DNA from: Ignavibacteriales bacterium
GTDB lineage: Bacteria > Bacteroidota > Ignavibacteria > Ignavibacteriales > Ignavibacteriaceae
DNA: 64,000 bases
NCBI GenBank assembly: GCA_016707585.1
Contig: JADJHL010000002.1
Span: 62,001-126,000 of the forward strand
Direction: 5' to 3'
Shown in pieces: positions 45,567-54,871 of the stretch (position 1 is its first letter; every line of letters begins with the position of its first letter). A program made the translations under genes and the position numbers. Below the pieces are notes generated by a model, which was given only the letters and a program-made list of their open reading frames with translations, searched no databases and was not told the DNA's origin.

Positions 45567-45660
45567 TTCTTAGTGAGCTTAGTGCTAAACCTTTGTGAAC
45601 TTAGTGGTAAAATCTTTTTTACCAATAAGAGCTCAAAGTCAATTACACAAAGGACGCCAA
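45567..45660. repeat. Inverted repeat between DUF5989 and SxtJ genes
   Basis: Starts TTCTTAGTGAGCTTAGTGC and CCTTTGTGAACTTAGTGGT; after a TTTTTT loop the complement returns as ACCAATAAGAGCTCAAAG and ACACAAAGGACGCCAAG. It is a longer relative of the units at 16110 and 42931. Confidence 0.65.
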
Positions 45661-45661
45661 G

Positions 45662-46078
45662 TTAAAATTGTCTTTCATAATCAATTTGCTGTTTTACCGG
45701 ATTCTCTCTTTTCTCCCAATAGGTTAGAGCATTTTTATCAAACCCTAAGGGCATAAACTTTTTGCCAACTATCTTTGCTAGTATTCCAATTGGAGTTAAT
45801 ACAAGATAATACAACAGAGTTAATATTACTCGCGACATCACAAATCCCATTAGTAATGCAAGCATCATCCAAAGCTTATGGATTGGACGCAATACAGGAA
45901 TTGCAATAAAAGCTAGGATTACAAATAGCCCGCCAACAATTGAGAAATACATAAAAGAATTTTTACCAAGATACCACAGTAATAAAGAAACAAAAATTAA
46001 TACAACGCCAACTGAGATTCCTGTTTTCTTTACTGCTTCATCAGATTTATCTATAAATTTTATTTCATCTTTTAACAT
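45662..46078 (-). CDS. SxtJ family membrane protein
   Basis: The protein has 138 residues and about three to four hydrophobic helices (near 20-37, 43-65, 70-100). The C-terminal tail ALTYWEKRE...IDYERQF, with YW and YERQF, is the hallmark of SxtJ-type proteins first named in saxitoxin clusters. The gene starts 3 bp after the carbamoyltransferase stop codon, in the same direction. It is expected in the inner membrane; the function is unknown. Its constant partnership with carbamoyltransferases suggests it presents the acceptor or anchors the enzyme. Confidence 0.85.
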   Translation of the reverse strand: MLKDEIKFIDKSDEAVKKTGISVGVVLIFVSLLLWYLGKNSFMYFSIVGGLFVILAFIAIPVLRPIHKLWMMLALLMGFVMSRVILTLLYYLVLTPIGILAKIVGKKFMPLGFDKNALTYWEKRENPVKQQIDYERQF

Positions 46079-46081
46079 TGT

Positions 46082-47899
46082 TTAATCCAAAACAAATTCT
46101 TTTTTCCAGTCGCTATCATTTTCAAGCGGTTTCTGATCTTCTTTACTTAAAATATAATTTCCAAGAACAAGGTAATCCATATCAGTTCGCATAAAACATT
46201 TGTACGCATCTTTTGGTGTGCAGACAATTGGCTCACCTCTTACATTAAAAGATGTATTTATAATAACTGCACAGCCGGTTTTCTCTTCAAACTTAGAAAT
46301 TAATTTATGGTAACGTGGATTAGTTTCTTTATGAACTGTTTGAAGTCTTGCCGAATAATCAACGTGAGTAATTGCGGGGATATCAGATCGAACAACATTT
46401 AGTTTTTCAATTCCCCACTTTTTATGTTCTTCATCTGTCATAGATATTCTTCGTTCTTTTTTGACATCAGCGGTAAGAAGCATATAAGGACTATCTTTTT
46501 CTATTTCAAAAAACTCACTTACTTTTTCATAAAGTACAGAAGGAGCAAATGGTCTGAATCCTTCTCTGAATTTTATCTTGATGTTCATCGTCGCCTGCAT
46601 CTTTGGTGAACGTGCATCTCCAATTATTGTACGCGAACCAAGCGCACGAGGGCCAAACTCCATCTTACCATCAAACCAGCCGATTACTTTTTCTGAGTTG
46701 ATGAGGTTTGCAACATTTTCTATTAATTCATCATTATTATATTTTTTTGCAGAAAGGTTGTGAGATTTTATGAATGAATGAATTTCGTTTTCATCAAACT
46801 CTGGTCCCAAGTACGAACCTTTTTGTGAATCTGATTTTTCATCAGTAATTCTTGGTTTGTTATGATATTTATACCAGCCGATAAGTGCAGCTCCAAGAGC
46901 TCCACCAGCATCTCCAGCGGCTGGTTGAATCCAGATATTTTCAAATGGCCCTTCACGAAGCAGTCTTCCGTTTGCAACGCAGTTAAGTGCAACTCCACCT
47001 GCAAGACAAAGATTTTTTAGTCCTGTTTCTTTGTAAACGTGATTACCAAGTTTAAGTACTATCTCTTCTGTAACTTCCTGCAAAGAGCGTGCAATATCCA
47101 TTTCTTTTTGAGTAAGATTTGTTTCAGGTTCTCTTGGCGGTCCTCCAAAAAGTTTATTGAACTTTTCGTTGGTCATTGTTAGTCCCTGAGAGTAATTAAA
47201 GTATTCCATATTCATCCGGAACGATCCATCATCTTTTACATCAATCAGATAATCATAAATTAACTGCTTGTATTTTGGTTCACCGTAAGGAGCGAGTCCC
47301 ATAACTTTGTACTCGCCGGAGTTTACTTTAAATCCTGTATAATAAGTAAGAGCTGAATAAAGCAATCCAAGTGAATGAGGAAATTTTATATCTGCTAAAA
47401 GTTGAATATCATTTCCATCTCCAATTCCGTAACTCGTAGTTGTCCACTCGCCTACTCCATCCAAAGTTAAAATTGCGGCTTTGTTATATGGTGAAGGATA
47501 AAATGCTGAAGCAGCGTGTGATTCGTGATGTTCCGGAAAAATAATTTTACCTGTGTAACCAAGTTTATCTTTTATCATTTCCTTCATCCAAAGTTTTTCC
47601 TTTATCCACAAAGGCATTGCTTTGATGAAAGATTTGATTCCAACCGGAGCATAAGCAAGATAAGTCTCGAGTAATCGTTCAAACTTTAGAAATGGTTTAT
47701 CATAAAACGCAACAAGATCAAGTTGCTCAGCTTTTATTCCCGCATCTTTTAAACAAAACTCGATTGCGTTTTGTGGAAAGTTATGATCATGTTTTTTTCT
47801 TGTAAATCTTTCTTCCTGAGCAGCAGAAAGAATTTCTCCATCTTTTACAAGACAAGCTGCGCTATCGTGATAAAATGCTGATATACCGAGGATGTACAT
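46082..47899 (-). CDS. O-carbamoyltransferase (TobZ/NodU/CmcH family, SxtI-like)
   Basis: The 605-residue protein has the two-domain layout of TobZ-type carbamoyltransferases. The N-terminal Kae1-like domain opens YILGISAFYHDSAACLVKDG and holds HHESHAASAF (124-133) for metal binding, DGVGEWTTTSYG and GGVALNCVANG for ATP. The C-terminal domain has WFDGKMEFGPRALGSRTIIG (408-427) and NTSFNVRGEPIVC. Such enzymes use carbamoyl phosphate and ATP via a carbamoyl-adenylate and move the carbamoyl group to a hydroxyl of an antibiotic, Nod factor or other glycoside. The ATG follows the parvulin stop directly (TAAATG), so the two are translationally coupled. SxtJ comes next. Confidence 0.92.
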   Translation of the reverse strand: MYILGISAFYHDSAACLVKDGEILSAAQEERFTRKKHDHNFPQNAIEFCLKDAGIKAEQLDLVAFYDKPFLKFERLLETYLAYAPVGIKSFIKAMPLWIKEKLWMKEMIKDKLGYTGKIIFPEHHESHAASAFYPSPYNKAAILTLDGVGEWTTTSYGIGDGNDIQLLADIKFPHSLGLLYSALTYYTGFKVNSGEYKVMGLAPYGEPKYKQLIYDYLIDVKDDGSFRMNMEYFNYSQGLTMTNEKFNKLFGGPPREPETNLTQKEMDIARSLQEVTEEIVLKLGNHVYKETGLKNLCLAGGVALNCVANGRLLREGPFENIWIQPAAGDAGGALGAALIGWYKYHNKPRITDEKSDSQKGSYLGPEFDENEIHSFIKSHNLSAKKYNNDELIENVANLINSEKVIGWFDGKMEFGPRALGSRTIIGDARSPKMQATMNIKIKFREGFRPFAPSVLYEKVSEFFEIEKDSPYMLLTADVKKERRISMTDEEHKKWGIEKLNVVRSDIPAITHVDYSARLQTVHKETNPRYHKLISKFEEKTGCAVIINTSFNVRGEPIVCTPKDAYKCFMRTDMDYLVLGNYILSKEDQKPLENDSDWKKEFVLD

Positions 47900-49750
47900 T
47901 TACGGATTAACCTTTATTTGCTGCTGATGTTTTATCCACTGTTCAGCCCAATCAACATTTGGTGAAATTAATGGAACCGCAGTCATCTTACCACCAAACC
48001 CCAAGTATCTCATTCCAAAACTTGGTAAAGATGTAACTTGAATTTGCTCTAATAAATTTAAATTTAGGCTGACACCATGCTTAATGGCAAGATTATACGT
48101 GAAATCGGTGATTTTTTTGTAAAGCTTTTGAAAAGTTAAATCGCGTTTATATTGATCTTTAAAATTTTCAAATGGTTTAGGAGGAATTATAATTTTATCC
48201 TGCTTATCAACAAGCATAAAAATAGAATAACCATCCTCTATCTGTAATGGACCATAAATCTCTCCAACATTCATAGTCGAAGCTATTTTACCAATTTCAC
48301 CAAACTGAGTTATTGGAAAAAGTCCGTACTCTCCATTGCTTTTTTTTGTCCATTCTCTTTTATTGTACATGTTGGCAAGAAATGTAAAATCAGTTCCGTT
48401 TTTTAACTCACTAAATATTTTATCAACATTTTCAATACTATCAGTAAAAATTTCAATTATATTAACCATCATAGGAAAGGATTCTGATTCATTATTTTTC
48501 AGATAGTAATTATAAACTTCATCATCGCTAACTGTTACAGAATCAGAAAAGTCATCTTTCAAAAGTTCAAATAAATAATGTTGAGACCAAAGTTCTATCT
48601 CTTTTTTTACTTCAGGAATATTATTATAGTCTCTTTTCGCTCCTTCATGATATAAAAGTTCTTTTTCAATATCTTTTCTGATTCTATTATCAAGTGAAGC
48701 TCTAATAAAATTAATTTTGTAATCTGTAGAATTGTAACCATCAAACATTAGAAGTCGTAAATATTCTTTGAATGTAATCGAATTGTTATCAAGCAAAATA
48801 AATTTTTTACTTAGTATATCATTACCAAATACTTCTTCCATTTTCAAAACATCAGGAGATTCCAGATTAATTAAATCACCATCTTTAATCAAAAAATTTT
48901 TCTTCTTATACTCAAAAAGCGAAGAAATATTTTTTGCTAAAATCTCAAATAACTCGGGATTTACATCAACCTTTTTATCTTTAAAGAAGTAAGCATAAAA
49001 CTCTTTCTGTTTTTCAATCAACTTTCTTGCTTCTATAGTTTTTCTAACATTTTTAATAGCATCTTCACGAGCGTTACTGTTAGACAACAACTCTTCAGAT
49101 TTATTAACTAAGTGAAAAATGTACCATCCATCCGGTGTAATAATTGGTTGTGAATACTCGCCTACATTTAAGTTAAATAAAACTTCTTCAACAGCTTCAT
49201 CCATCTGGCCAAAAATTATCTCAACCGGAGAAAGTTGTTCATCTTTTTCAGGACTTTCAACTAGAATTGAATCAAAAGGAATTCCATTTTTTAAAAGTTT
49301 GTGCAAATTGTTAATTTCTTCTACATCTGTTGAAAATAAAAAATTGACATATAGTTTTGAAGAATTATATTTTAATCCATCATTTAATTCTTGATCTGAA
49401 ATGTTAACCTTATCTCTAACTTCTTTTTTAAATAATGCATCTCTAACAAACATTTTTTCAAAGGATTTTGTTGTAAACTGTATAACCTCAGCGGTATCCA
49501 TATCCCTGGAAATAGCCTCTAATGCCCAAAGTTTTTCAGCAATAAGTGAAAATAAAAATTCAATTTTCTGTGATTCAATTGTAGATTTTCTTTGACGATT
49601 CGTTCCAGGTGTCAGCTCATATCTTTCAAGAAACTCTTTATCAGATATGGAAATATTACCGACACGAGCAACTGAATTATCAATAAAAGTCTGGGATTGA
49701 ATGTGAAATATTGGGGCAAATAGCAAAAGGAGTAATAATATTTTCTTCAT
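47900..49750 (-). CDS. Periplasmic parvulin-type peptidyl-prolyl isomerase
   Basis: The ATG at 49750 begins a signal peptide (MKKILLLLLLFAPIFHIQSQ); a TTG five codons upstream is possible but unlikely. The protein has about 616 residues. An N-terminal SurA-like helical region is followed by two parvulin-like domains, ending in NVGEYSQPIITPDGWYIFHL (about 200-220) and MNVGEIYGPLQIEDGYSIFM (about 525-545). It should assist folding of outer-membrane or surface proteins. It heads the carbamoyltransferase-SxtJ-DUF5989 unit, with stop and start adjacent, which ties folding and carbamoylation genes together. Divergent from the SGNH gene. Confidence 0.82.
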   Translation of the reverse strand: MKKILLLLLLFAPIFHIQSQTFIDNSVARVGNISISDKEFLERYELTPGTNRQRKSTIESQKIEFLFSLIAEKLWALEAISRDMDTAEVIQFTTKSFEKMFVRDALFKKEVRDKVNISDQELNDGLKYNSSKLYVNFLFSTDVEEINNLHKLLKNGIPFDSILVESPEKDEQLSPVEIIFGQMDEAVEEVLFNLNVGEYSQPIITPDGWYIFHLVNKSEELLSNSNAREDAIKNVRKTIEARKLIEKQKEFYAYFFKDKKVDVNPELFEILAKNISSLFEYKKKNFLIKDGDLINLESPDVLKMEEVFGNDILSKKFILLDNNSITFKEYLRLLMFDGYNSTDYKINFIRASLDNRIRKDIEKELLYHEGAKRDYNNIPEVKKEIELWSQHYLFELLKDDFSDSVTVSDDEVYNYYLKNNESESFPMMVNIIEIFTDSIENVDKIFSELKNGTDFTFLANMYNKREWTKKSNGEYGLFPITQFGEIGKIASTMNVGEIYGPLQIEDGYSIFMLVDKQDKIIIPPKPFENFKDQYKRDLTFQKLYKKITDFTYNLAIKHGVSLNLNLLEQIQVTSLPSFGMRYLGFGGKMTAVPLISPNVDWAEQWIKHQQQIKVNP

Positions 49751-49874
49751 TCTAAACGTATTCAATCGGCAATTTATTAAATAATTATGTTATGAATTTA
49801 CTAAATTCGCTTATCTTAAAAAAAGTGATTTCATATTCTAATATCAACCGATTAAGCATTCTTGGAATATTTAA

Positions 49875-51803
49875 ATGAAGAAAGAAAAAACTAAGTCTAT
49901 TATAACTTCAGCTGAAAATAATGGTATTTCAAAAAGTACAAAAAGACCACCCAAATGGTTTTATTTAATTCTTGTTTTAATTCCTATTGTTTTTGTTTTT
50001 TTACTGGAAATTTTTCTGCGAATGATTAATTATGGTAATGTTATCGAGCAGTTTGTTGCGCTATCAGATTATCATCCGGACAAATATTATTTAAATCCTG
50101 ATCTTCCTAAAAAATATTTTTTTAATATTAAAGAACCACCCGGCATAATACCCGATGGTTTTGATATTATTAAAAAGGAAAATGCTTTTAGAATTTTTGT
50201 ATTGGGAGAAAGTTCTACTGCAGGCTGGCCTTATGTGCCTAACGCTTCTTTTTCAAGACAATTAAAAAGAAGACTTGATCTTTATTATCCAGAAAACTCA
50301 ATTGAAGTAATTAATTGCGGAATTTCTGCAATTAATTCTTATACAATTAGAGATTTTGTACCAGAAATTATAGATCAAAAACCTGATTTAATTCTAATCT
50401 ATACGGGACACAATGAATATTACGGTGCTCTTGGTGTTGGCTCAACAGTAAATCTTGGCAGTTCTCGTTCATTGATTAATACTTACATATGGGCACAAGA
50501 TTTTAGAACTTTTCAATTAATGCAAAATACAATTTCCTGGATTTATGGTTTATTCTCTAAAGAAGATGATAAAAAAAGTGATAATGAAACTTTGATGAGC
50601 CGAATGATCGGTGAATCACTTATTACGTTAAACTCAGATTCATATAATACAGGCATTTCACAATTTGAGGGAAATTTTGATGATATTTTAAGTTGGTTTA
50701 AAGATGCAGACATTCCAGTGATAATTGGAAATTTAACTTGTAACCAAAAAGATTTAAAACCATTTGTTTCAGTCAAAACAAATGAACTTCCTGCAGCAAA
50801 AGATATTTATTCTGATGCACTAGTGCATTATAACAAAGGTGAGATAGAAAAAGCTAAAGAACTTTTTCTTTATGCAAAAGAATTAGATGCATTACGTTTC
50901 AGAGCACCACAGCAGATTAATAATGTTATAAAAAGTCTTGCACAAAAGTATAGCTTCGAAATGATTGATATAGATTCAGTTTTTAAATCACAAAGTCCAG
51001 ATGGTATTGTTGGAAATAATCTTATGGTAGATCACCTTCATCCAAATATTAAAGGATATAGATTGATCGCTGATCAATTTTTTAATAAGATGGAAGAAAC
51101 TTCATTAGTTCCTAAAGGTAATAAGACTCAAATAAAATCGGCAACAGCAGATAGCATTTTAATTGCAAACTTTCCTTTTACAAGACTTGATTCAACAATC
51201 GCAACGATGCAATTGGTAATGTTAACCGGTCAATATCCTTTTGTTCCCAAAGGAACTCCAAATTATAAAATGCGTGATTATAAAATTAAAGATATTGTGG
51301 ATTCTGTTTCTATAGATGTTATAAACAAAGATATACGATGGGAATCTGCACATGCTAAACTATCAAACTACTATTTTGATAAAGGTGATTATGAAAAGAG
51401 TATAAAAGAAATGGAAACTGTAATTGCAGAACGACCTTATTTTGATATTCCTTACAAAGACATAATTACTAAAATGGTTGATAGTTATAAATTAGATGAT
51501 GCTATTTCATTTTTAATAAAACTACATAGAATAAAACCTGATTATTTTTCTTATAAATGGTTAGGGCAAGTTTATCTTAAAATGAATAATAGCTCAGATG
51601 CTTTAAAATATCTTAAAGAAGCTGTAAAGTTTAAAGATGCTGATTATCAAACATGGTATAATTTAGCAGGAGCATCATATTTGCAAGGAGATCCGAATGC
51701 AGCATTAGTTGCAATTCAAAATAGCTTAAGATTAAATTCACAAAATCAAGCAGCAATTAAATTTTACAATCAGCTATCAACATTAATAAAAAGTAAAAAG
51801 TAA
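49875..51803 (+). CDS. Membrane-anchored SGNH hydrolase with TPR tail
   Basis: The 642-residue protein has a Lys-rich cytoplasmic start, one membrane helix (about 28-48) and a periplasmic SGNH/GDSL domain. Block I is VLGESSTAG (Ser113), block III is YTGHNEYYG, and the Asp-His pair is VDHLHPN (D386, H389). After about residue 470 come TPR-like helix pairs (GDYEKSIKEMETVI, NSSDALKYLKEAVKF, GDPNAALVAIQNSL). SGNH hydrolases act as esterases or acyltransferases on glycans and lipids. In saxitoxin clusters a GDSL lipase (sxtL) sits near the sxtI-J-K set; here the gene is divergent from the same set. Confidence 0.85.
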   Translation: MKKEKTKSIITSAENNGISKSTKRPPKWFYLILVLIPIVFVFLLEIFLRMINYGNVIEQFVALSDYHPDKYYLNPDLPKKYFFNIKEPPGIIPDGFDIIKKENAFRIFVLGESSTAGWPYVPNASFSRQLKRRLDLYYPENSIEVINCGISAINSYTIRDFVPEIIDQKPDLILIYTGHNEYYGALGVGSTVNLGSSRSLINTYIWAQDFRTFQLMQNTISWIYGLFSKEDDKKSDNETLMSRMIGESLITLNSDSYNTGISQFEGNFDDILSWFKDADIPVIIGNLTCNQKDLKPFVSVKTNELPAAKDIYSDALVHYNKGEIEKAKELFLYAKELDALRFRAPQQINNVIKSLAQKYSFEMIDIDSVFKSQSPDGIVGNNLMVDHLHPNIKGYRLIADQFFNKMEETSLVPKGNKTQIKSATADSILIANFPFTRLDSTIATMQLVMLTGQYPFVPKGTPNYKMRDYKIKDIVDSVSIDVINKDIRWESAHAKLSNYYFDKGDYEKSIKEMETVIAERPYFDIPYKDIITKMVDSYKLDDAISFLIKLHRIKPDYFSYKWLGQVYLKMNNSSDALKYLKEAVKFKDADYQTWYNLAGASYLQGDPNAALVAIQNSLRLNSQNQAAIKFYNQLSTLIKSKK

Positions 51804-51809
51804 AGAATA

Positions 51810-54797
51810 TTATTTTATTAATATCATTTTTTTTGTTGTTGTAAAGTTTTTTGTTTGTAATGTATAAAAATAAATTCCGCTTGAAAGATTAGAAGCATCA
51901 AATGCTGCTTCATAAACTCCTGGCATTTGTTCTCCATTAAACAATGTTTCTATTTCTTCTCCTAAAAGATTAAATACTTTTAATGTTACATAACTGTATT
52001 CCGGTATACTGTATCTTATCTTTGTTGTTGGATTAAATGGATTAGGATAGTTTTGTTCTAACTCAAAATCAGATGGGGATAAATTTTCAATTCTTTCAAC
52101 ACTAGGAATCGGATCTGAACTTCCAAACGAATAATTACGAATAATTGTAGGTGTATTTGAAAGTAGAAAAATGTGATTATTTCCAAATACACTTTCATTA
52201 TCAAGAGGATTGATTCCACCATTAACTGTATCTGCATCAGGGTACATAGCAGCAAATTTAAATTGATATCTGCCCATTTCTGTACCAGCAGGTAAAATTT
52301 TGTGAAACCTCCAAATACTCTCTGAAATTTTTGTAAGAACTTTCATATTTTCGGTTAATGTATCATCAACGCACCAGCAGCCACCTGTACCAGTACTCCA
52401 ATTACCTAAGAAATCAGCGCTACCTCTCATACCAACAAATTCAATTTCAGATAAAGGTATTTGTAATCCATTATAACGGTTAACTGCACCAAGCATATCA
52501 ACATTTATTGTTAAGTCAACATCTATCGTTGTTGTATCTGTTATAGGAAAAATTCTTGGAATAATAACAAGTAAATCTATTACTGAACCATCTGCTTCAT
52601 AAATATGCCATCGATCACTCCCAGTTTCCCATCCATTGTTTTTAAATCTTGAATCTGGGTAAGCTTTAAATTTCCAGTTTGTGGAATCATTCCAATTATA
52701 ATACTCTGAGATACCAGCAGTTGAAGTTACCGATAATGTTGTTGTATAAATACCAGGATTAAATGGATCGGGATTTGTCATTCTTCTATTACCTGTTACA
52801 TCTTGACCCAAATAATCCCAATCTAAACCCATCACCAACAAAGAATCCTGGTTAGGATCGAAAGCACTACCAATGCCAACACCAAGAATGTCACTGATAT
52901 CGGCAGTAAAATTAATGGTATTAGTTACTATTGTATCAGCATGGAAATAATCCTCGTTAAAATAAACAACTGGTAAAACTGTAGCTGGAGCAGTAAGTGT
53001 AAATGGTCTATTATTAATTAATTCCCAATTATCGCCTACCGGTGGATTTACTATTACATATTTAAAGATATAATTATTACCATCAAAATTTGAAGGGATT
53101 TGAAATGTACCTGTATAAATTGAATCATCATCAGTATCTGATAACTGGAACATATTACCTTGCCAAAGACCATTTGGATCACCAGCATCTGTTTGAAAAT
53201 CTCCACGAACTACTACATTTGCACCTGGAGGAAAGTTGCCTTCAAACATCTGAACACTCATATCAACCTGGAATGTTATGGGAATACCATATGGTGGTGG
53301 TTTGTTACCAATTATCGCTGATGTATATCTCCAGGTTCCTACTGCATTTTCGTTGTTAGCAGGGAAAAGAGAGGTCCCAGGGATTGCATCTTCAAAGAAT
53401 ACAAAATGAGCTTTTACATCATTGTTTGGTAATATTTCTAATCGTCTTGCAACATTAGCATATGTTTCAGAAACGTTGGGTTCCCCAATCTTTGTCGGTA
53501 CTGCCCAGGTCTGTCCACCATCTGTAGAAACTGTCCAATGAAGATCTGTGTAAAAAATAGAATTTGTTCCAGTATAAATATTGATAGGACTTGCGCCAAC
53601 TGTACCTGTGTACTCTGGTGCTGTCCAGATTACAAAAATAAATTGTCCATCATCTGTAACGCTAACAGAGGGATATGACTGACCAATACCGTTACCAGGT
53701 CTTAAATCGGCAAGTATTGCTTCATCTTCAAATGCAATCTCCGGAATGGAAATTTCTAACCATTCACTTGCATTACTATTCCAGTATAATATTGGAAATG
53801 CTTCAACTGTATCGCCTACAGAATTAATACCAGCACCATATCCATTCATAACTAAATGTGTAATACCATTTTCATCTACATTTGCATTTAACTGTCCAAA
53901 GTTTTCAAAGAAAGGAGCCAAGTTTGGTTTGTTAGAAATGCTACCGAAATATCCGTCTTTTCCGATTACTAAACCATTCCAAGTTGCACCGCCATCATTA
54001 GTTCCATACCAGTAAACAGCATCTTCAGAATCAGGGACTGTCATTTCAGCCCAGCTGCCAACTGTTGCCATATACTGGCCAGTTAAATTTCCATACATTG
54101 GATTTTCAAAAGGTCCATTGCCTAAAGATAAAATAACATTAGCATCGCCTGTACCAATCAGTGCTACATCTGTAAATGTTGCTCCATCATCCGTAGATTT
54201 TCTAATCATTGCATCTGTATTTAACGTCCACATTTCTCCATTTGCATTATAAACAAAATCTGGGGCGGAAGTACCGAATGTTGCTGTTGGGAAAGGAGTA
54301 ATTGGAGCTAAGTTCACTAAATCTATCCAAGTGTAGTGCGAACCTACTACTGCACTAGCCATAACTAGAGCTTGGCCATCGTGTGCAACTCCAGAAATTA
54401 ATTGTGTTGTTCCCCATCCTAATAATAATGATGGGTCAAATGCTGAAAAATAATCTATTGGGGCTCCAAATGCTTTATAACCAAAAGCAATATAAGGATT
54501 AACTGAAGCTGCATTATCTCTTTTCATTCCAACGAAGAAAGGATCTAAACTACCCGTACCATCAATATCTGCCAAGGAAATCATTTTAGGGATTACATTA
54601 TTTCCACCATAGTCAAAATCTGTTTGAATAAATGTTTCGCCTATGGAATTAACACCCTCCAATGTAGGCTTGGTAGGATGAGGAGCTACATAGGTCACAT
54701 CAGGAACCATTCTCTTATCATTACCAACACTACGATACTGTGCAACAGCTGTAGTTACAAAAATCAATGCAAAGACTATCACGAAAATTTTTTTCAT
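51810..54797 (-). CDS. T9SS-sorted surface protein: Asp-box propeller plus starch-binding-like domains
   Basis: The 995-residue protein has a signal peptide (FALIFVTTAVAQ). The first 490 residues contain sialidase-type Asp boxes (STDDGATF at 201, GTNDGGATW at 265, STDGGQTW at 424), so a beta-propeller is likely. Around 507-640 is a CBM20-like starch-binding module (ITFQVDMSVQMFEGNFPPGA, GLWQGNMFQLSD). A second module follows (about 640-900), and the end is a T9SS type A sorting domain (LEQNYPNPFNPTTKIRYSI to SSGIYFYTL). Catalytic residues of true sialidases are not clear. It is the last gene of the surface module. The downstream half duplicates the next gene upstream. Confidence 0.85.
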   Translation of the reverse strand: MKKIFVIVFALIFVTTAVAQYRSVGNDKRMVPDVTYVAPHPTKPTLEGVNSIGETFIQTDFDYGGNNVIPKMISLADIDGTGSLDPFFVGMKRDNAASVNPYIAFGYKAFGAPIDYFSAFDPSLLLGWGTTQLISGVAHDGQALVMASAVVGSHYTWIDLVNLAPITPFPTATFGTSAPDFVYNANGEMWTLNTDAMIRKSTDDGATFTDVALIGTGDANVILSLGNGPFENPMYGNLTGQYMATVGSWAEMTVPDSEDAVYWYGTNDGGATWNGLVIGKDGYFGSISNKPNLAPFFENFGQLNANVDENGITHLVMNGYGAGINSVGDTVEAFPILYWNSNASEWLEISIPEIAFEDEAILADLRPGNGIGQSYPSVSVTDDGQFIFVIWTAPEYTGTVGASPINIYTGTNSIFYTDLHWTVSTDGGQTWAVPTKIGEPNVSETYANVARRLEILPNNDVKAHFVFFEDAIPGTSLFPANNENAVGTWRYTSAIIGNKPPPYGIPITFQVDMSVQMFEGNFPPGANVVVRGDFQTDAGDPNGLWQGNMFQLSDTDDDSIYTGTFQIPSNFDGNNYIFKYVIVNPPVGDNWELINNRPFTLTAPATVLPVVYFNEDYFHADTIVTNTINFTADISDILGVGIGSAFDPNQDSLLVMGLDWDYLGQDVTGNRRMTNPDPFNPGIYTTTLSVTSTAGISEYYNWNDSTNWKFKAYPDSRFKNNGWETGSDRWHIYEADGSVIDLLVIIPRIFPITDTTTIDVDLTINVDMLGAVNRYNGLQIPLSEIEFVGMRGSADFLGNWSTGTGGCWCVDDTLTENMKVLTKISESIWRFHKILPAGTEMGRYQFKFAAMYPDADTVNGGINPLDNESVFGNNHIFLLSNTPTIIRNYSFGSSDPIPSVERIENLSPSDFELEQNYPNPFNPTTKIRYSIPEYSYVTLKVFNLLGEEIETLFNGEQMPGVYEAAFDASNLSSGIYFYTLQTKNFTTTKKMILIK

Positions 54798-54871
54798 ATC
54801 AAACCTCTTGAAAATAAACTTATATTTTTTATTAGTTTGAGCTACAAGTTCTATCTAATACTACATCAGTT

